Shown here: in pieces, positions 1 to 7,133 of the stretch
How positions within the stretch are numbered: the stretch's first letter is position 1
Layout of the letters: every line of letters begins with the position of its first letter
Origin: Candidatus Gemmiger excrementigallinarum
Lineage (GTDB): Bacteria; Bacillota; Clostridia; Oscillospirales; Ruminococcaceae
Length of the DNA: 42,783 bases
Assembly: GCA_019116445.1 (NCBI GenBank)
Contig: DXBP01000026.1
Span: forward strand, 1-42,783
Reading direction: 5' to 3'
The notes under the pieces: model-generated
Database searches by the model: none
The model's input: only the letters and a program-made list of their open reading frames with translations
Told to the model about the DNA's origin: nothing
Translations under genes and position numbers: made by a program

Positions 1-4
1 TGAC

Positions 5-67
5 CTCCCTTTGCTTGGTTGTGCAGTTGGCAGACCGCACTTCTATTTTAGCAAAGGGAGTTTTTTG
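5..67 (+). terminator. Intrinsic terminator of a gene left of the window
   Basis: A perfect 11-bp inverted repeat (5-15 with 50-60) is followed directly by a run of six T (61-66). The 34-base loop contains a smaller GTGC/GCAC dyad. It would end a plus-strand transcript entering from the left. No coding region is visible between here and the element boundary. Confidence 0.6.
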
Positions 68-96
68 TTTCCATAATCGGCACAAGCCTTCTTTTG

Positions 97-119
97 AACC
101 ACTCGCCTAGCGAGTGGTT
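97..119. repeat. Perfect 10-bp palindrome with 3-base loop
   Basis: AACCACTCGC (97-106) and GCGAGTGGTT (110-119) form a perfect hairpin with loop CTA. It lies on the host side of the element end. Hairpins like this occur at the ends of IS200/IS605-type or REP-like elements, but no transposase is present, so its identity is open. Confidence 0.4.
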
Positions 120-132
120 TTCGGCATACAAG

Positions 133-171
133 AAAAACCTCCGCAGCCCTATAAAGGGCGCGGAGGTTTTT
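133..171 (-). terminator. Displaced original terminator of tRNA-Thr
   Basis: AAAAACCTCCGC (133-144) pairs with 160-171 and GCCCT (146-150) with AGGGC (155-159), with one bulged A. Read on the minus strand it ends in a T tract. It sits directly beyond the 48-bp tRNA tail copy (173-220), so it is most simply the chromosomal terminator that followed tRNA-Thr before the element inserted. Confidence 0.65.
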
Positions 172-172
172 C

Positions 173-220
173 TATGGGGCTAGTAACAGGACTCGAACCT
201 GCAACCTGCTGATTACAAAT
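173..220. repeat. attL: 48-bp copy of the tRNA-Thr 3' end
   Basis: Identical over 48 bases to 13267-13314. It includes the tRNA 3' CCA-end complement, T arm, variable loop and part of the anticodon arm. Beyond position 220 the identity stops, so no functional tRNA can be made from this copy. Confidence 0.93.
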
Positions 221-248
221 TGTGCCTCCCTGCTTTTGTGACGTGTAG

Positions 249-301
249 TGTCATTCAGTTTTATTCTATATATCGTCATTTTTAATTCATTGTCATTCAG
301 T
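249..301. repeat. 11-bp direct repeat near the left end
   Basis: TGTCATTCAGT occurs at 249-259 and again at 291-301, 42 bp apart (four helical turns), in an AT-rich stretch between attL and the integrase gene. It could be an excisionase or integrase accessory site; this is inference from position only. The rest of 221-417 has no gene that I can support. Confidence 0.4.
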
Positions 302-327
302 AGTATATTGCATTTTTTAGTATAATA

Positions 328-346
328 GTTGACCAAAAGTTGACCA
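328..346. repeat. Left integrase arm-type site (candidate)
   Basis: GTTGACCAAAAGTTGACCA is a doublet of GTTGACC with an 11-bp period. The same 19 bases occur in the same orientation at 13167-13185 near the other end. Paired direct repeats about one helical turn apart inside both ends are typical of arm sites bound by the N-terminal domain of tyrosine integrases. Confidence 0.6.
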
Positions 347-369
347 CGATGGCAGGTTGACAAAGCATT

Positions 370-413
370 TCCCCGGCTGGCCGTGTCCGATGTTGGCACA
401 TTCCCGCCGGGGA
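370..413 (-). terminator. Possible terminator after the integrase gene
   Basis: TCCCCGGC (read on the minus strand) at 413-406 pairs with GCCGGGGA at 377-370, enclosing a 28-base loop. It lies immediately downstream of the integrase stop at 418. The following T tract is weak, so this is only a candidate. Confidence 0.35.
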
Positions 414-417
414 TTTT

Positions 418-1842
418 TCAGCCTGTTTCAGTTTGTAGGATGCGGGCAAATGCCTCCCCCAGAGCGTCGGCAGCCCTGGCGTCGGAAGAGCGGATAAACC
501 CGGCATAGATGTTTGTAGTAGTGCTGACCTGTGCATGGCCCAGCCGTCCGGCCACCGTTGTGACCGGCACATGGGCGGCGATCAGCAGCGCAGCGTTTGA
601 ATGGCGCAGGCTATGGAACCGTACCGGCGGCAAATCATGCTCCCGCAGGAAGCGCGGGAACCAGCTTGTCACGCTGTTGGGGTCTATGGGCTGACCGTCC
701 CACTTGGTAAACAACAGGTCGTTGTCTACCGTCTTTCCCAAAATGCGCACCTTTCGCGCCCACTTGGAGCCGATGCGCAGCCGCTCCCGCAACTGCCACT
801 GTTGATAGTCCCGCAAGAGCTGTACCGCGTTTTCATCCAGCTTTATGACACGGCAGCTTTTCTTTGTTTTGGGGGTGGAGAACAGCAGCCCTTTGCCATC
901 CACCGGCTCCAATGTCCGATTGACGGCCAGCAGCCCTGCGGGCAAGTCTATGTCAGACCACCGCAGGCCGCACAGTTCGCCCCGGCGGCACCCGGTAAAC
1001 AAAGCGAGCTGCACAAGCACGCTGTATTGCGTTGGAGCGTCCGGCAGCGCCGCAAGCAGCTTTGCAATGCCGGATTCGTCCAGGTATTGCACCTCCGGCG
1101 TCTCCACTTTGGGCGGATCCACACGGGCGCAGGGGTTTTCCTGCAGCAGTTGCCACCGTACCGCCGTATTAAACACGCTGGACAACAACCGGTGATAATG
1201 CCGGGCGCTGTTGCCGGACAGTTTTTCATTCCTTGACACGTTTTCAAAGGCTTTGGAGAACGGCACCCTGGCAGCCTGTGCGAGCTTTTGAGCCGTTTGC
1301 AGACTGGTGCACTCCCCTGCCCATATCCGCGCTACGGTGCGCTCTGCGACGCCCGCAGCGTCCACCAGGGCCTTGCGCTTGCCCTTCGGATACACAGACA
1401 CAAAGCCAGGCTTTGCCTGGTATTTGCCATCTAGGCGGATACCGGGCTTTTGCAGTTGGGTGTAAAACTGCATGATATGACCCGGGCGCAGCTTGCTCAA
1501 CTTGATATGCCCCAGGGCGGCAGAGATGCGGGGCACCAACTTTCTGTAGTCATTGACCGTGTGGGGCTTCAGTTGCGGCTCTGCGTATTCCTTGAACCAC
1601 TTTGCAAGCAATTCGTCCACCGTCATGGAATCAGCCACAAGCCCGCCTTGCTGCACCTGGCGTTCAAAATCCATTGCCGCCTTTTGCACAGCCTTTTCGA
1701 TCTGGCGGGCCGTCATTCCTTCCGTCGGGCAATAGGTGGTGCTTTTCATGACCTTTTTGCCGTCCTGGGCCTCACCGGCATAAACCCGGATGCGGTAGGA
1801 GGTCTTGCCGTCTTTAGTTGTCCGTTTCTGGATGTTCGCCAT
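418..1842 (-). CDS. int: Tyrosine site-specific integrase with embedded HTH segment
   Basis: Phage-type tyrosine recombinase, 474 residues, expected to integrate and excise the element at tRNA-Thr. The N-terminus (about 1-60) looks like an AP2-like arm-binding domain; the core-binding region spans about 75-235; the catalytic domain carries Arg286 (TGCRRGEL), a Lys in the TPKTKKS loop, His410 and Arg413 (FHSLRH), His436 (GRLGH) and Tyr446 (NIYAG). Unusual is residues 153-201, an XRE-like helix-turn-helix stretch (AAGVAERTVARIWAG) inside the core-binding region. The start at 1842 is preferred over an upstream in-frame ATG at 1857 because the codons between them contain the AGGAG ribosome site. 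It overlaps the repressor gene by 29 bp, suggesting coupling. Confidence 0.93.
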   Translation of the reverse strand: MANIQKRTTKDGKTSYRIRVYAGEAQDGKKVMKSTTYCPTEGMTARQIEKAVQKAAMDFERQVQQGGLVADSMTVDELLAKWFKEYAEPQLKPHTVNDYRKLVPRISAALGHIKLSKLRPGHIMQFYTQLQKPGIRLDGKYQAKPGFVSVYPKGKRKALVDAAGVAERTVARIWAGECTSLQTAQKLAQAARVPFSKAFENVSRNEKLSGNSARHYHRLLSSVFNTAVRWQLLQENPCARVDPPKVETPEVQYLDESGIAKLLAALPDAPTQYSVLVQLALFTGCRRGELCGLRWSDIDLPAGLLAVNRTLEPVDGKGLLFSTPKTKKSCRVIKLDENAVQLLRDYQQWQLRERLRIGSKWARKVRILGKTVDNDLLFTKWDGQPIDPNSVTSWFPRFLREHDLPPVRFHSLRHSNAALLIAAHVPVTTVAGRLGHAQVSTTTNIYAGFIRSSDARAADALGEAFARILQTETG

Positions 1843-2635
1843 CTTTATTCTCCTCAACGGCCTTCAATGCAGAAATCATTATATCGGCAAATTCATCCAA
1901 ACTTAGCGCCCTGTGAGTATCGACTAATTGTTGCAGTGACGCCTTTTCAAGAGCAGCTTCACATAGTTCCAAATCCGTTTGTATAAAATCATTCACAAAA
2001 TTGTCTGCCGCTTCTTTTGCATCGTATTTTCGCATTCGGCAAATAGTGTTTAATTCGGTTATTTTCTGAATCAGTTGCCCAAAATCCAGTGCGCTCATTT
2101 CTAACATAGCATCCCTGGAAACATCTTTCAAAAGTTCTTGTAAACGACTCGCAGCATTTTTGTACAACGCAAGACTTTCTGATATTTTTGCAGCGCATCC
2201 ACTTTCGATGATGCGTGACGTGACAGTTCGCACTTCATTGTAAAACTCTGAAACGTTTTGGCAAATTTCCAGCAGCTCACCTATAGAACTTGTTGCAGGC
2301 AATAGCGCTTTTTCGTTCTGACCTGCCAATCGTTTTACGGCCCCTTCAGTAAGTCCTGTGTATCTGCATACAGACTCTAACGTTGCGTTCACTTGCTTTG
2401 GCGCACTTTCTAGCAAAAGCCAATCTATAGATACGTTAAATTCTCTTGCTATTTTTAACAGAGCAACCGCGTCCGGCGCACTTTTGCCGCTGCACCAGTT
2501 TCCAACAGTTTGCCGAGTCGCACCGACAATCTCTGCAATTTTTTCTTGTGTAATTCCTTTTGTTTCGTCAATCAGTCCCCGGAATCTCCGGGGAAAAGTG
2601 TCGTTGTATTCAAACTTTTTATTTTTTCTCGGCAC
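1814..2635 (-). CDS. cI-like XRE-family repressor
   Basis: A 273-residue protein with an N-terminal XRE helix-turn-helix at about residues 25-75 (GITQEKIAEIVGATRQTVGNW) and a long helical C-terminal region with no recognisable protease or metal motif. Its place, directly upstream of and overlapping int and divergent from the replication operon, is that of a lysogeny repressor. GTG at 2635 is the likely start: the Shine-Dalgarno GGAGAGG lies just upstream, and an earlier GTG at 2644 overlaps that site. It is visibly more AT-rich than its neighbours, as element control regions often are. Which operator it binds is not shown. Confidence 0.8.
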   Translation of the reverse strand: MPRKNKKFEYNDTFPRRFRGLIDETKGITQEKIAEIVGATRQTVGNWCSGKSAPDAVALLKIAREFNVSIDWLLLESAPKQVNATLESVCRYTGLTEGAVKRLAGQNEKALLPATSSIGELLEICQNVSEFYNEVRTVTSRIIESGCAAKISESLALYKNAASRLQELLKDVSRDAMLEMSALDFGQLIQKITELNTICRMRKYDAKEAADNFVNDFIQTDLELCEAALEKASLQQLVDTHRALSLDEFADIMISALKAVEENKDGEHPETDN

Positions 2636-2800
2636 AGCAATCACCTCTCCACTTTGTTAAATCTATTTGAAAACTTGCGTTATAATAAAATCAGAAAATA
2701 AATTTTGCATTTTTGTATTTAGCTTGTTTTATTTTGCTTTTCATAGTACAATGATAGCACAATACAGCACAGTTTTCAAGAGAAAGGAAAGGGCGTTTAT
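2636..2800. promoter_or_regulatory. Divergent control region of the element
   Basis: This AT-rich gap separates the leftward repressor-integrase unit from the rightward operon. A rightward promoter is clear: -35 TTGTTT (2724-2729), 17-bp spacer, -10 TACAAT (2747-2752). A TATAAT at 2681-2686 has no good -35. The leftward promoter could not be assigned with confidence. Confidence 0.6.
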
Positions 2801-2986
2801 ATGGAAAAATTAAGCCAAGAGGCCATTACCCTCCGCCGTAAATATCTGCGCAGCTGGCGGGCAAAAAACCGCGATAAGGTGCGCGAATACAACGCACGTT
2901 ATTGGGAAAAGCGTCTTGAACGTGAAGCCAGTGCCGCAGAGCAAGCGGCCCAGAAGCAGAAAGAAGGTGATACAAACAATGGGTGA
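2801..2986 (+). CDS. Small basic phage-type protein
   Basis: First gene of the rightward operon, 61 residues, ATG preceded by AGAAAGGAAAGGG. It is rich in Arg, Lys and aromatic residues (RRKYLRSWRAKNRDKVREYN, then RYWEKR), a pattern seen in small proteins next to excisionases in Firmicutes prophages and ICEs. No function is established; a DNA- or RNA-binding role is a guess from its charge. Its last 8 bases overlap the next gene. Confidence 0.65.
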   Translation: MEKLSQEAITLRRKYLRSWRAKNRDKVREYNARYWEKRLEREASAAEQAAQKQKEGDTNNG

Positions 2987-3206
2987 AGCCGTCCTATTCC
3001 CCCGCATGGGCACCATCAAAGAAGCCGCCGACGCCTCCGGCCTTGCCGTCTATCGTGTGCGCCGTCTGGTGGCCTCTGGCCGTATTCGCTACGTCAAAGC
3101 TGGTCGCCGTATCCTGGTAAACTTGGACAGCCTGGCCCGCTATCTGAATACGGGAGATCAGCCGGATTCGGTCACTTGTGGCGGTATGCAGAGGATTCCC
3201 GAATGA
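2979..3206 (+). CDS. Excisionase-like HTH protein
   Basis: A 75-residue protein with a MerR/AlpA-type helix-turn-helix of the excisionase family: TIKEAADASGLAVYRVRRLV (12-31), a basic wing (GRIRYVKAGRR) and a helix LVNLDSLARYL. Such proteins bend DNA at att sites to direct integrase towards excision. ATG 2979 follows AAGAAGGTGA; a longer upstream reading runs inside the previous gene and is unlikely. It overlaps the previous gene by 8 bp and the next by ATGA, so the block is translationally coupled. Confidence 0.75.
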   Translation: MGEAVLFPRMGTIKEAADASGLAVYRVRRLVASGRIRYVKAGRRILVNLDSLARYLNTGDQPDSVTCGGMQRIPE

Positions 3207-3322
3207 GCACGCAAAAGAAAAAAGCCGCCCCGGATGCTGCAACATCCAGAACGGCCCGGCGGTGGGAAAATGCACGCTATCGCAATTTCACCGCCCCTAT
3301 TCTACCACACAGAAAGGGGTAA
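3203..3322 (+). CDS. 39-residue ORF coupled to the excisionase-like gene
   Basis: ATG 3203 overlaps the preceding stop as ATGA; the frame stays open for 39 codons to a TAA ending at 3322, four bases before the next ATG. The product is basic (MSTQKKKAAPDA start, then RTARRWENARYR). No family was recognised. Coupling and tight packing argue for translation, but the region could also be a structured spacer. Confidence 0.4.
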   Translation: MSTQKKKAAPDAATSRTARRWENARYRNFTAPILPHRKG

Positions 3323-3326
3323 CGCA

Positions 3327-3656
3327 ATGATTGAAGTATCCAGTTTTTTGAAACACGGACGTGAAAACGCCATATCTGCCGCAGACCTGTGTAAAGCCAC
3401 CGGGGCCACACCCCGCGCTCTGCGCCATTGCATAGCTGCAGAACGAGCCGCCGGGGTGGAAATCCTTTATTCACCTGACGGGCAGAGCGGGTACTTCCTG
3501 CCCAATCTTGACCCGGTAAAAGCCAAAATGGAGCGTCAAGCCTTTTACCATGTGATGAAGGCGCGGGCGGTCTGCACCTGCACCGCTCTGCGTCCTGTTG
3601 CCCGCGCTTTAGGCGTCCCGGCGGTGCAAGTGTCCCCCGTTGAAAGCGAGGCGTAA
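3327..3656 (+). CDS. Small winged-helix DNA-binding protein
   Basis: A 109-residue protein whose first 60 residues read as a helix-turn-helix with a wing: AISAADLCKATGATPRALRH, then a beta turn (EILYSPDGQSGYFLP). Similar small proteins lie between excisionase and replication genes in Clostridia prophages. ATG 3327 follows AGAAAGGGG; the longer upstream frame lacks a ribosome site. The stop at 3656 is two bases before the initiator gene. Target and role are unknown. Confidence 0.65.
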   Translation: MIEVSSFLKHGRENAISAADLCKATGATPRALRHCIAAERAAGVEILYSPDGQSGYFLPNLDPVKAKMERQAFYHVMKARAVCTCTALRPVARALGVPAVQVSPVESEA

Positions 3657-3658
3657 GC

Positions 3659-4357
3659 ATGGCGGTTTTGAGAAACCCAAACCGGGGCAAGTTTACGGTG
3701 ATAGACAACTATGCCTTGCAAGATGAAGGCCTTTCTTTGAAAGCCCGGGGCCTTCTTGTGACAATGCTTTCCCTTCCCGACAACTGGCAATTCTCGGAAA
3801 ACGGCCTTTGCGCCATATTCCAGAAAGACGGCCAGGCATCTATCCGCAGCGGCTTGAAAGAGTTGGAAGAAGGCGGATATTTGATCAGAAAGCGGACGCG
3901 GGACGGCTTTGGCAGGGTGTCGAATGTCGAATGGACAATATGCGATTATCCACACTTGGAAAATCCAAGTGTGGTAAATCCAAACTTGGATTTTCGACCC
4001 CAATTAAATACTAAACAATCTAATACTGAAATAATTAAAGAACTAAATAATAGACCCCCTGTTTCCCCCGAAAGGGGAACAACCGCCCCCGAAAAGAGAA
4101 AACGCTTTGCGCCTCCCACTGTCGATGAAGTCCGCGCCTATTGCACAGAGCGCGGAAACCGCGTTGACCCGCAACGGTTTGTAGACTTCTACACCGCCAA
4201 CGGCTGGACGCAGGGGCACGGGAAGAAAATAAAAGACTGGCGGGCTGCTATCCGCACATGGGAGGGCCGGGAAACGCAACGTGTACCGGCACAGACTGCA
4301 AAACCGATTCCTGCGGCGGAGGACTACGACCTGGACAAGTTTTTCGGAGGTGCATAA
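3659..4357 (+). CDS. Replication initiator (HTH plus DnaD-like C-terminus)
   Basis: A 232-residue protein with an N-terminal winged helix of the Rep/HTH_36 type (residues 10-95: GLSLKARGLLVTMLSLPDNW, then a helix reading GQASIRSGLKELEEGGYL). A low-complexity Asn-rich linker (100-135) follows, then a DnaD-like C-terminal motif (FVDFYTANGWTQGHGKKIKD). In Firmicutes phages such proteins bind the origin and bring in the helicase loader, here encoded directly downstream. The linker DNA carries inverted repeats and an AT-rich block annotated separately as a candidate origin. It is an initiator of theta-type phage replication by inference; no nuclease motif of a rolling-circle Rep is visible. Confidence 0.75.
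   Translation: MAVLRNPNRGKFTVIDNYALQDEGLSLKARGLLVTMLSLPDNWQFSENGLCAIFQKDGQASIRSGLKELEEGGYLIRKRTRDGFGRVSNVEWTICDYPHLENPSVVNPNLDFRPQLNTKQSNTEIIKELNNRPPVSPERGTTAPEKRKRFAPPTVDEVRAYCTERGNRVDPQRFVDFYTANGWTQGHGKKIKDWRAAIRTWEGRETQRVPAQTAKPIPAAEDYDLDKFFGGA
3950..4053. other. Candidate replication origin inside the initiator gene
   Basis: Within the linker-coding region lie a perfect 10-bp stem (3950-3959 with 3965-3974), an 8-bp palindrome (3976-3983 with 3986-3993), and three copies of ACTTGGA in either orientation (3954-3960, 3964-3970, 3984-3990). They are followed by about 50 bases of very AT-rich DNA (4001-4053) that could melt. Iterons plus an unwinding element inside the initiator gene is the layout of many Firmicutes phage origins. 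Confidence 0.55.
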
Positions 4358-5191
4358 ATGAGCGACTGGAACGACCGACTGGGCAACCCTCTGCAACCGA
4401 GCGACTACATAGACGCCAAAAGCGGCCTGGTTGTTTGCGGTACGTGCGGCGAGCCGAAACAGCACGTCATTGAGCTGGCAGGCGTCAAGACGATTGTGCC
4501 GTGCGCCTGCCGGTGTACCAGAGAGCAGGACGCAGCCCGGCGGGAGGAAGTGGAACGCCAGCGCGCAGAGTATGAGCGTTCCCGCCGTCGAACCGAGTGT
4601 TTCGGGGACGATCTGAAAAAGGCCGGATACACCTTTGCAGCGGATGACCGGCGCAATGCGCAGGTGTCAGACGCCGCCTGGGGCTATACAAAGGACTTTG
4701 CGCAGCAGCGCAAGGACGGCAAGGGTCTTTTGTTCCTGGGCACAGTCGGAACCGGGAAAACCTTTTACGCCTGTTGCATCGCAAACGCCGTCATAGATGC
4801 AGGGTACAGCGCAATCGTGACGAACTTTGCACAGATTGCAAGCGATCTGCAAGGCGCGTTTGATAAACGATCAGTACACAATCGGCTGCTACGGGCGGAC
4901 TTGATTGTGCTGGACGATCTGGCCGCAGAGCGTGACACCTCATTCATGCAGGAAGTTGTTTTCCAGGTGGTAGAGGAACTCAGCGGGGCAGGCAAGCCCA
5001 TGATCCTGACGAGCAACCTGTCCCCGCAAGAGTTCCTGCACCCGGCGGAGTTATCCCGCTCCCGCGTATTTTCCAGAGTGGCGGAGGTCTGCACCATCAT
5101 TTCCGTGACCGGCGCAGACAGACGCATGGAACGGCGCAAGGCGGAGCAGAAAGACGACAGACAACGGCTGATTGACGCAGCAAGCAGCTAA
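4358..5191 (+). CDS. DnaC/IstB-type helicase loader ATPase
   Basis: A 277-residue AAA+ protein. An N-terminal Cys cluster (Cys27, Cys30, Cys49, Cys51, Cys53) may bind zinc; Walker A is GTVGTGKT (128-135), Walker B is LIVLDDL (182-188) and sensor 1 is ILTSNLS. This is the DnaC-like loader type that places the replicative helicase on origin DNA. The start codon directly follows the initiator stop (TAAATG), so the two are coupled and probably act together. No helicase gene is in the element, so a host or helper DnaB-type helicase must be used. Confidence 0.85.
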   Translation: MSDWNDRLGNPLQPSDYIDAKSGLVVCGTCGEPKQHVIELAGVKTIVPCACRCTREQDAARREEVERQRAEYERSRRRTECFGDDLKKAGYTFAADDRRNAQVSDAAWGYTKDFAQQRKDGKGLLFLGTVGTGKTFYACCIANAVIDAGYSAIVTNFAQIASDLQGAFDKRSVHNRLLRADLIVLDDLAAERDTSFMQEVVFQVVEELSGAGKPMILTSNLSPQEFLHPAELSRSRVFSRVAEVCTIISVTGADRRMERRKAEQKDDRQRLIDAASS

Positions 5192-5251
5192 CGCCGCGCC
5201 ACACCGCGAGAATGGGGCCGTTTCTGACTTCAGAAGCAAAAAGGGGGCTTT

Positions 5252-6082
5252 ATGGAATCTGCAAAAAACACCGGGCAGCAGGAAACAAACGCAGCCCTTG
5301 CCGCGCTGGCCGCCACCGGCAACGCCTTTGCCCTGGGCCAGCTTTGGGAGATCAACAAAGGACTGCTGCACTCTATGTTCTGGAAGTGGTACTCCGGCCA
5401 CCGGGAACAGGCAGACGCGCATGGTATGACTGTGGACGATTTCGAGCAAGAGGGCTTTTTTGCGGTGCAGTACGCCGCCGAGCACTACGACCCCGGCAAA
5501 GGCATTGCGTTCTCCACATGGCTTGCATACGCCATGAAACGGCAGATTGACCAGGCTTTGACCAACGGCCACCGGCGCAACATCACAGGCACAGACGGAA
5601 AGATTCACACGATCAGCGCCGACCCTCTAAACCACTGCACAAGCCTGGATGCCCCGGCGGGCACCGACGGCGAAAGCGACACGACGTTTGGAGAACTTCT
5701 CCCCGACCAGACGGCGGCCAGAGAGATGCAGGGCGTGGAAGATAGGCTTTATCATGAGCAGATGCACGACGCTGTAGAGAACGCCCTTGAAAAACTGCCG
5801 CCGGATGAATTGGAGGTTTTGCGCTGTCATTTCTACCAGGATAAAACCTACAAGGAAACCGCCTCCGTCGTTGGCAAAGACCTTTCGACGGTTCGCGCAA
5901 TAGAGGGACGCGCACTTCGCAACTTGCGCGCAGACCCGAAGCTGCGGCGCTGGCACGATGATTTCATCACGACCAGGGCATGGAGCAACGCCGGATTCTT
6001 TGCATGGCAGAATAGCGGCAGCATTGAGGAACGCACCATAGAATCGTTAGAAAATCGAAACCTGCTTAACGTGTGCCCCTGA
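5252..6082 (+). CDS. Element-encoded sigma-70 family factor
   Basis: A 276-residue sigma factor. Region 2 is at about residues 30-105 (DFEQEGFFAVQYAAEHYDP, then FSTWLAYAMKRQI), and region 4 at about 185-235 (ALEKLPPDELEVLRCHFYQD, then YKETASVVGKDLSTVRAIEG). Region 1.1 is absent and region 3 is reduced. Phage-type sigma-like proteins in this position drive late gene transcription; here it lies between replication and tail genes, so it may switch on the tail cassette or helper promoters. The ribosome site (GGGGG) is poor. A non-promoter role cannot be excluded. Confidence 0.78.
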   Translation: MESAKNTGQQETNAALAALAATGNAFALGQLWEINKGLLHSMFWKWYSGHREQADAHGMTVDDFEQEGFFAVQYAAEHYDPGKGIAFSTWLAYAMKRQIDQALTNGHRRNITGTDGKIHTISADPLNHCTSLDAPAGTDGESDTTFGELLPDQTAAREMQGVEDRLYHEQMHDAVENALEKLPPDELEVLRCHFYQDKTYKETASVVGKDLSTVRAIEGRALRNLRADPKLRRWHDDFITTRAWSNAGFFAWQNSGSIEERTIESLENRNLLNVCP

Positions 6083-6121
6083 AACGATCACAGCAAAAGG
6101 GAGACGCCAACGGAGGGCGTA

Positions 6122-6586
6122 ATGTCAAAACATCTTACAGACAAAGAGAGAAAACAAGTTATCGCAGACTTTGTGGTGCTAGGAACTTATGCGGCAGTTT
6201 CAAGAAAGCATAAAATCTCCCCTCACACAGTGCGAAACATCGTTGCGGCAGACCCCCATATTACCGAAAAATGCCGCTGTAAAAAAGAACAAAATACAGC
6301 GGACATTTTAGCGTATATGGACGGACAGAAGGAAACGGTGTGTGCCATTATCGGCTTGCTTCTTCAGGCATTACAAGACCCCGAAAAGCTGAACCGAGCA
6401 AGTATACAGAGCGTTGCCGTTTCTTTGGGAATCATCATTGATAAATTCACCTCCGCCGGGGCAACCGTCGAAGAACAGCGCCTGCGCATTGCCATGCTGA
6501 AGGAAAAGACCGGCCAGGGCGAGCGCGACCTGTCGCAGTTTGAGGAAATCGTAAAGGCAAACGGTGGGCGTTTTCTTCTCTCATAA
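6122..6586 (+). CDS. TerS-like helix-turn-helix protein
   Basis: A 154-residue protein with an N-terminal HTH (TYAAVSRKHKISPHTVRNIV, 21-40) and a helical middle with the pattern ASIQSVAVSLGIIIDKFTSA (102-121). This architecture resembles small terminase subunit-like HTH proteins found before terL in Clostridia prophages. Small terminase selects DNA for packaging. No large subunit follows, which is what a satellite that redirects a helper packaging motor would show. The assignment is from pattern only; a transcription regulator is the alternative. A GGAGGGCG site precedes ATG 6122. Confidence 0.5.
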   Translation: MSKHLTDKERKQVIADFVVLGTYAAVSRKHKISPHTVRNIVAADPHITEKCRCKKEQNTADILAYMDGQKETVCAIIGLLLQALQDPEKLNRASIQSVAVSLGIIIDKFTSAGATVEEQRLRIAMLKEKTGQGERDLSQFEEIVKANGGRFLLS

Positions 6587-6675
6587 AACAATCAGGATTA
6601 CTTGGAAGTATATTCAACCTCATAGAACCAGACAAAACCTGACATTTTCGCCTGTATGGGCAGAAAGGGTATTAC

Positions 6676-7119
6676 ATGAGATTCTACTCCATGACAACCA
6701 ACCGGGCCGCCATTGACAGCCGGTCATTCCATGACGCCGTGACCATCGGCGGAGGTATTCACGAGATCCGCCTGCGCTTTGGGAAAGCGGCCCCAGCCTT
6801 CTGGAAAATCTGGAAAGCCATAGAAACCGGCACGCAAGAAGATCAGAAAGCAGCATACAACAGCCTGTCCGCGCTGCTGTTCGGTGAAGATGCCGCCGAG
6901 ATTGCTGCAGCAGAGGGTGAGGCAGTCTTTTTTGTATGGCTGTACCACTACACCAAAACCCGCGTCTTGCCCTTCATGCTGGCCTGTTCTGCGGCACTGA
7001 AGTTTGCTTATATGCGCGCGACTGTTTACACCCGCCCGCCCATGACCCGGGCCTTCTATTCTGTGTATCTGCGGCTGCGCATGGCCGCCGAAATCGCAAA
7101 AGCCCGGAAATACCAGTGA
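6676..7119 (+). CDS. Unknown protein at head of tail cassette
   Basis: A 147-residue protein, not recognised. The N-terminal half (AVTIGGGIHEIRLRFGKAAP) and acidic middle (LLFGEDAAEIAAAEGEAVFF) recall tail assembly chaperone-type proteins, and the C-terminus is basic and aromatic-rich. The ribosome site AGAAAGGG precedes ATG 6676; ATG 6691 is an alternative. It sits where a major tail protein or first chaperone would be in a siphophage but is too short for a major tail protein. The 89-base gap before it holds nothing I can identify. Confidence 0.55.
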   Translation: MRFYSMTTNRAAIDSRSFHDAVTIGGGIHEIRLRFGKAAPAFWKIWKAIETGTQEDQKAAYNSLSALLFGEDAAEIAAAEGEAVFFVWLYHYTKTRVLPFMLACSAALKFAYMRATVYTRPPMTRAFYSVYLRLRMAAEIAKARKYQ

Positions 7120-7133
7120 AGGGAGGCAGAACC

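Noticed and set aside
173-220. Second tRNA gene at the left end
   Set aside because: Only the 3' part of the tRNA is present; identity stops at 220 within the anticodon arm and the acceptor 5' strand is missing.
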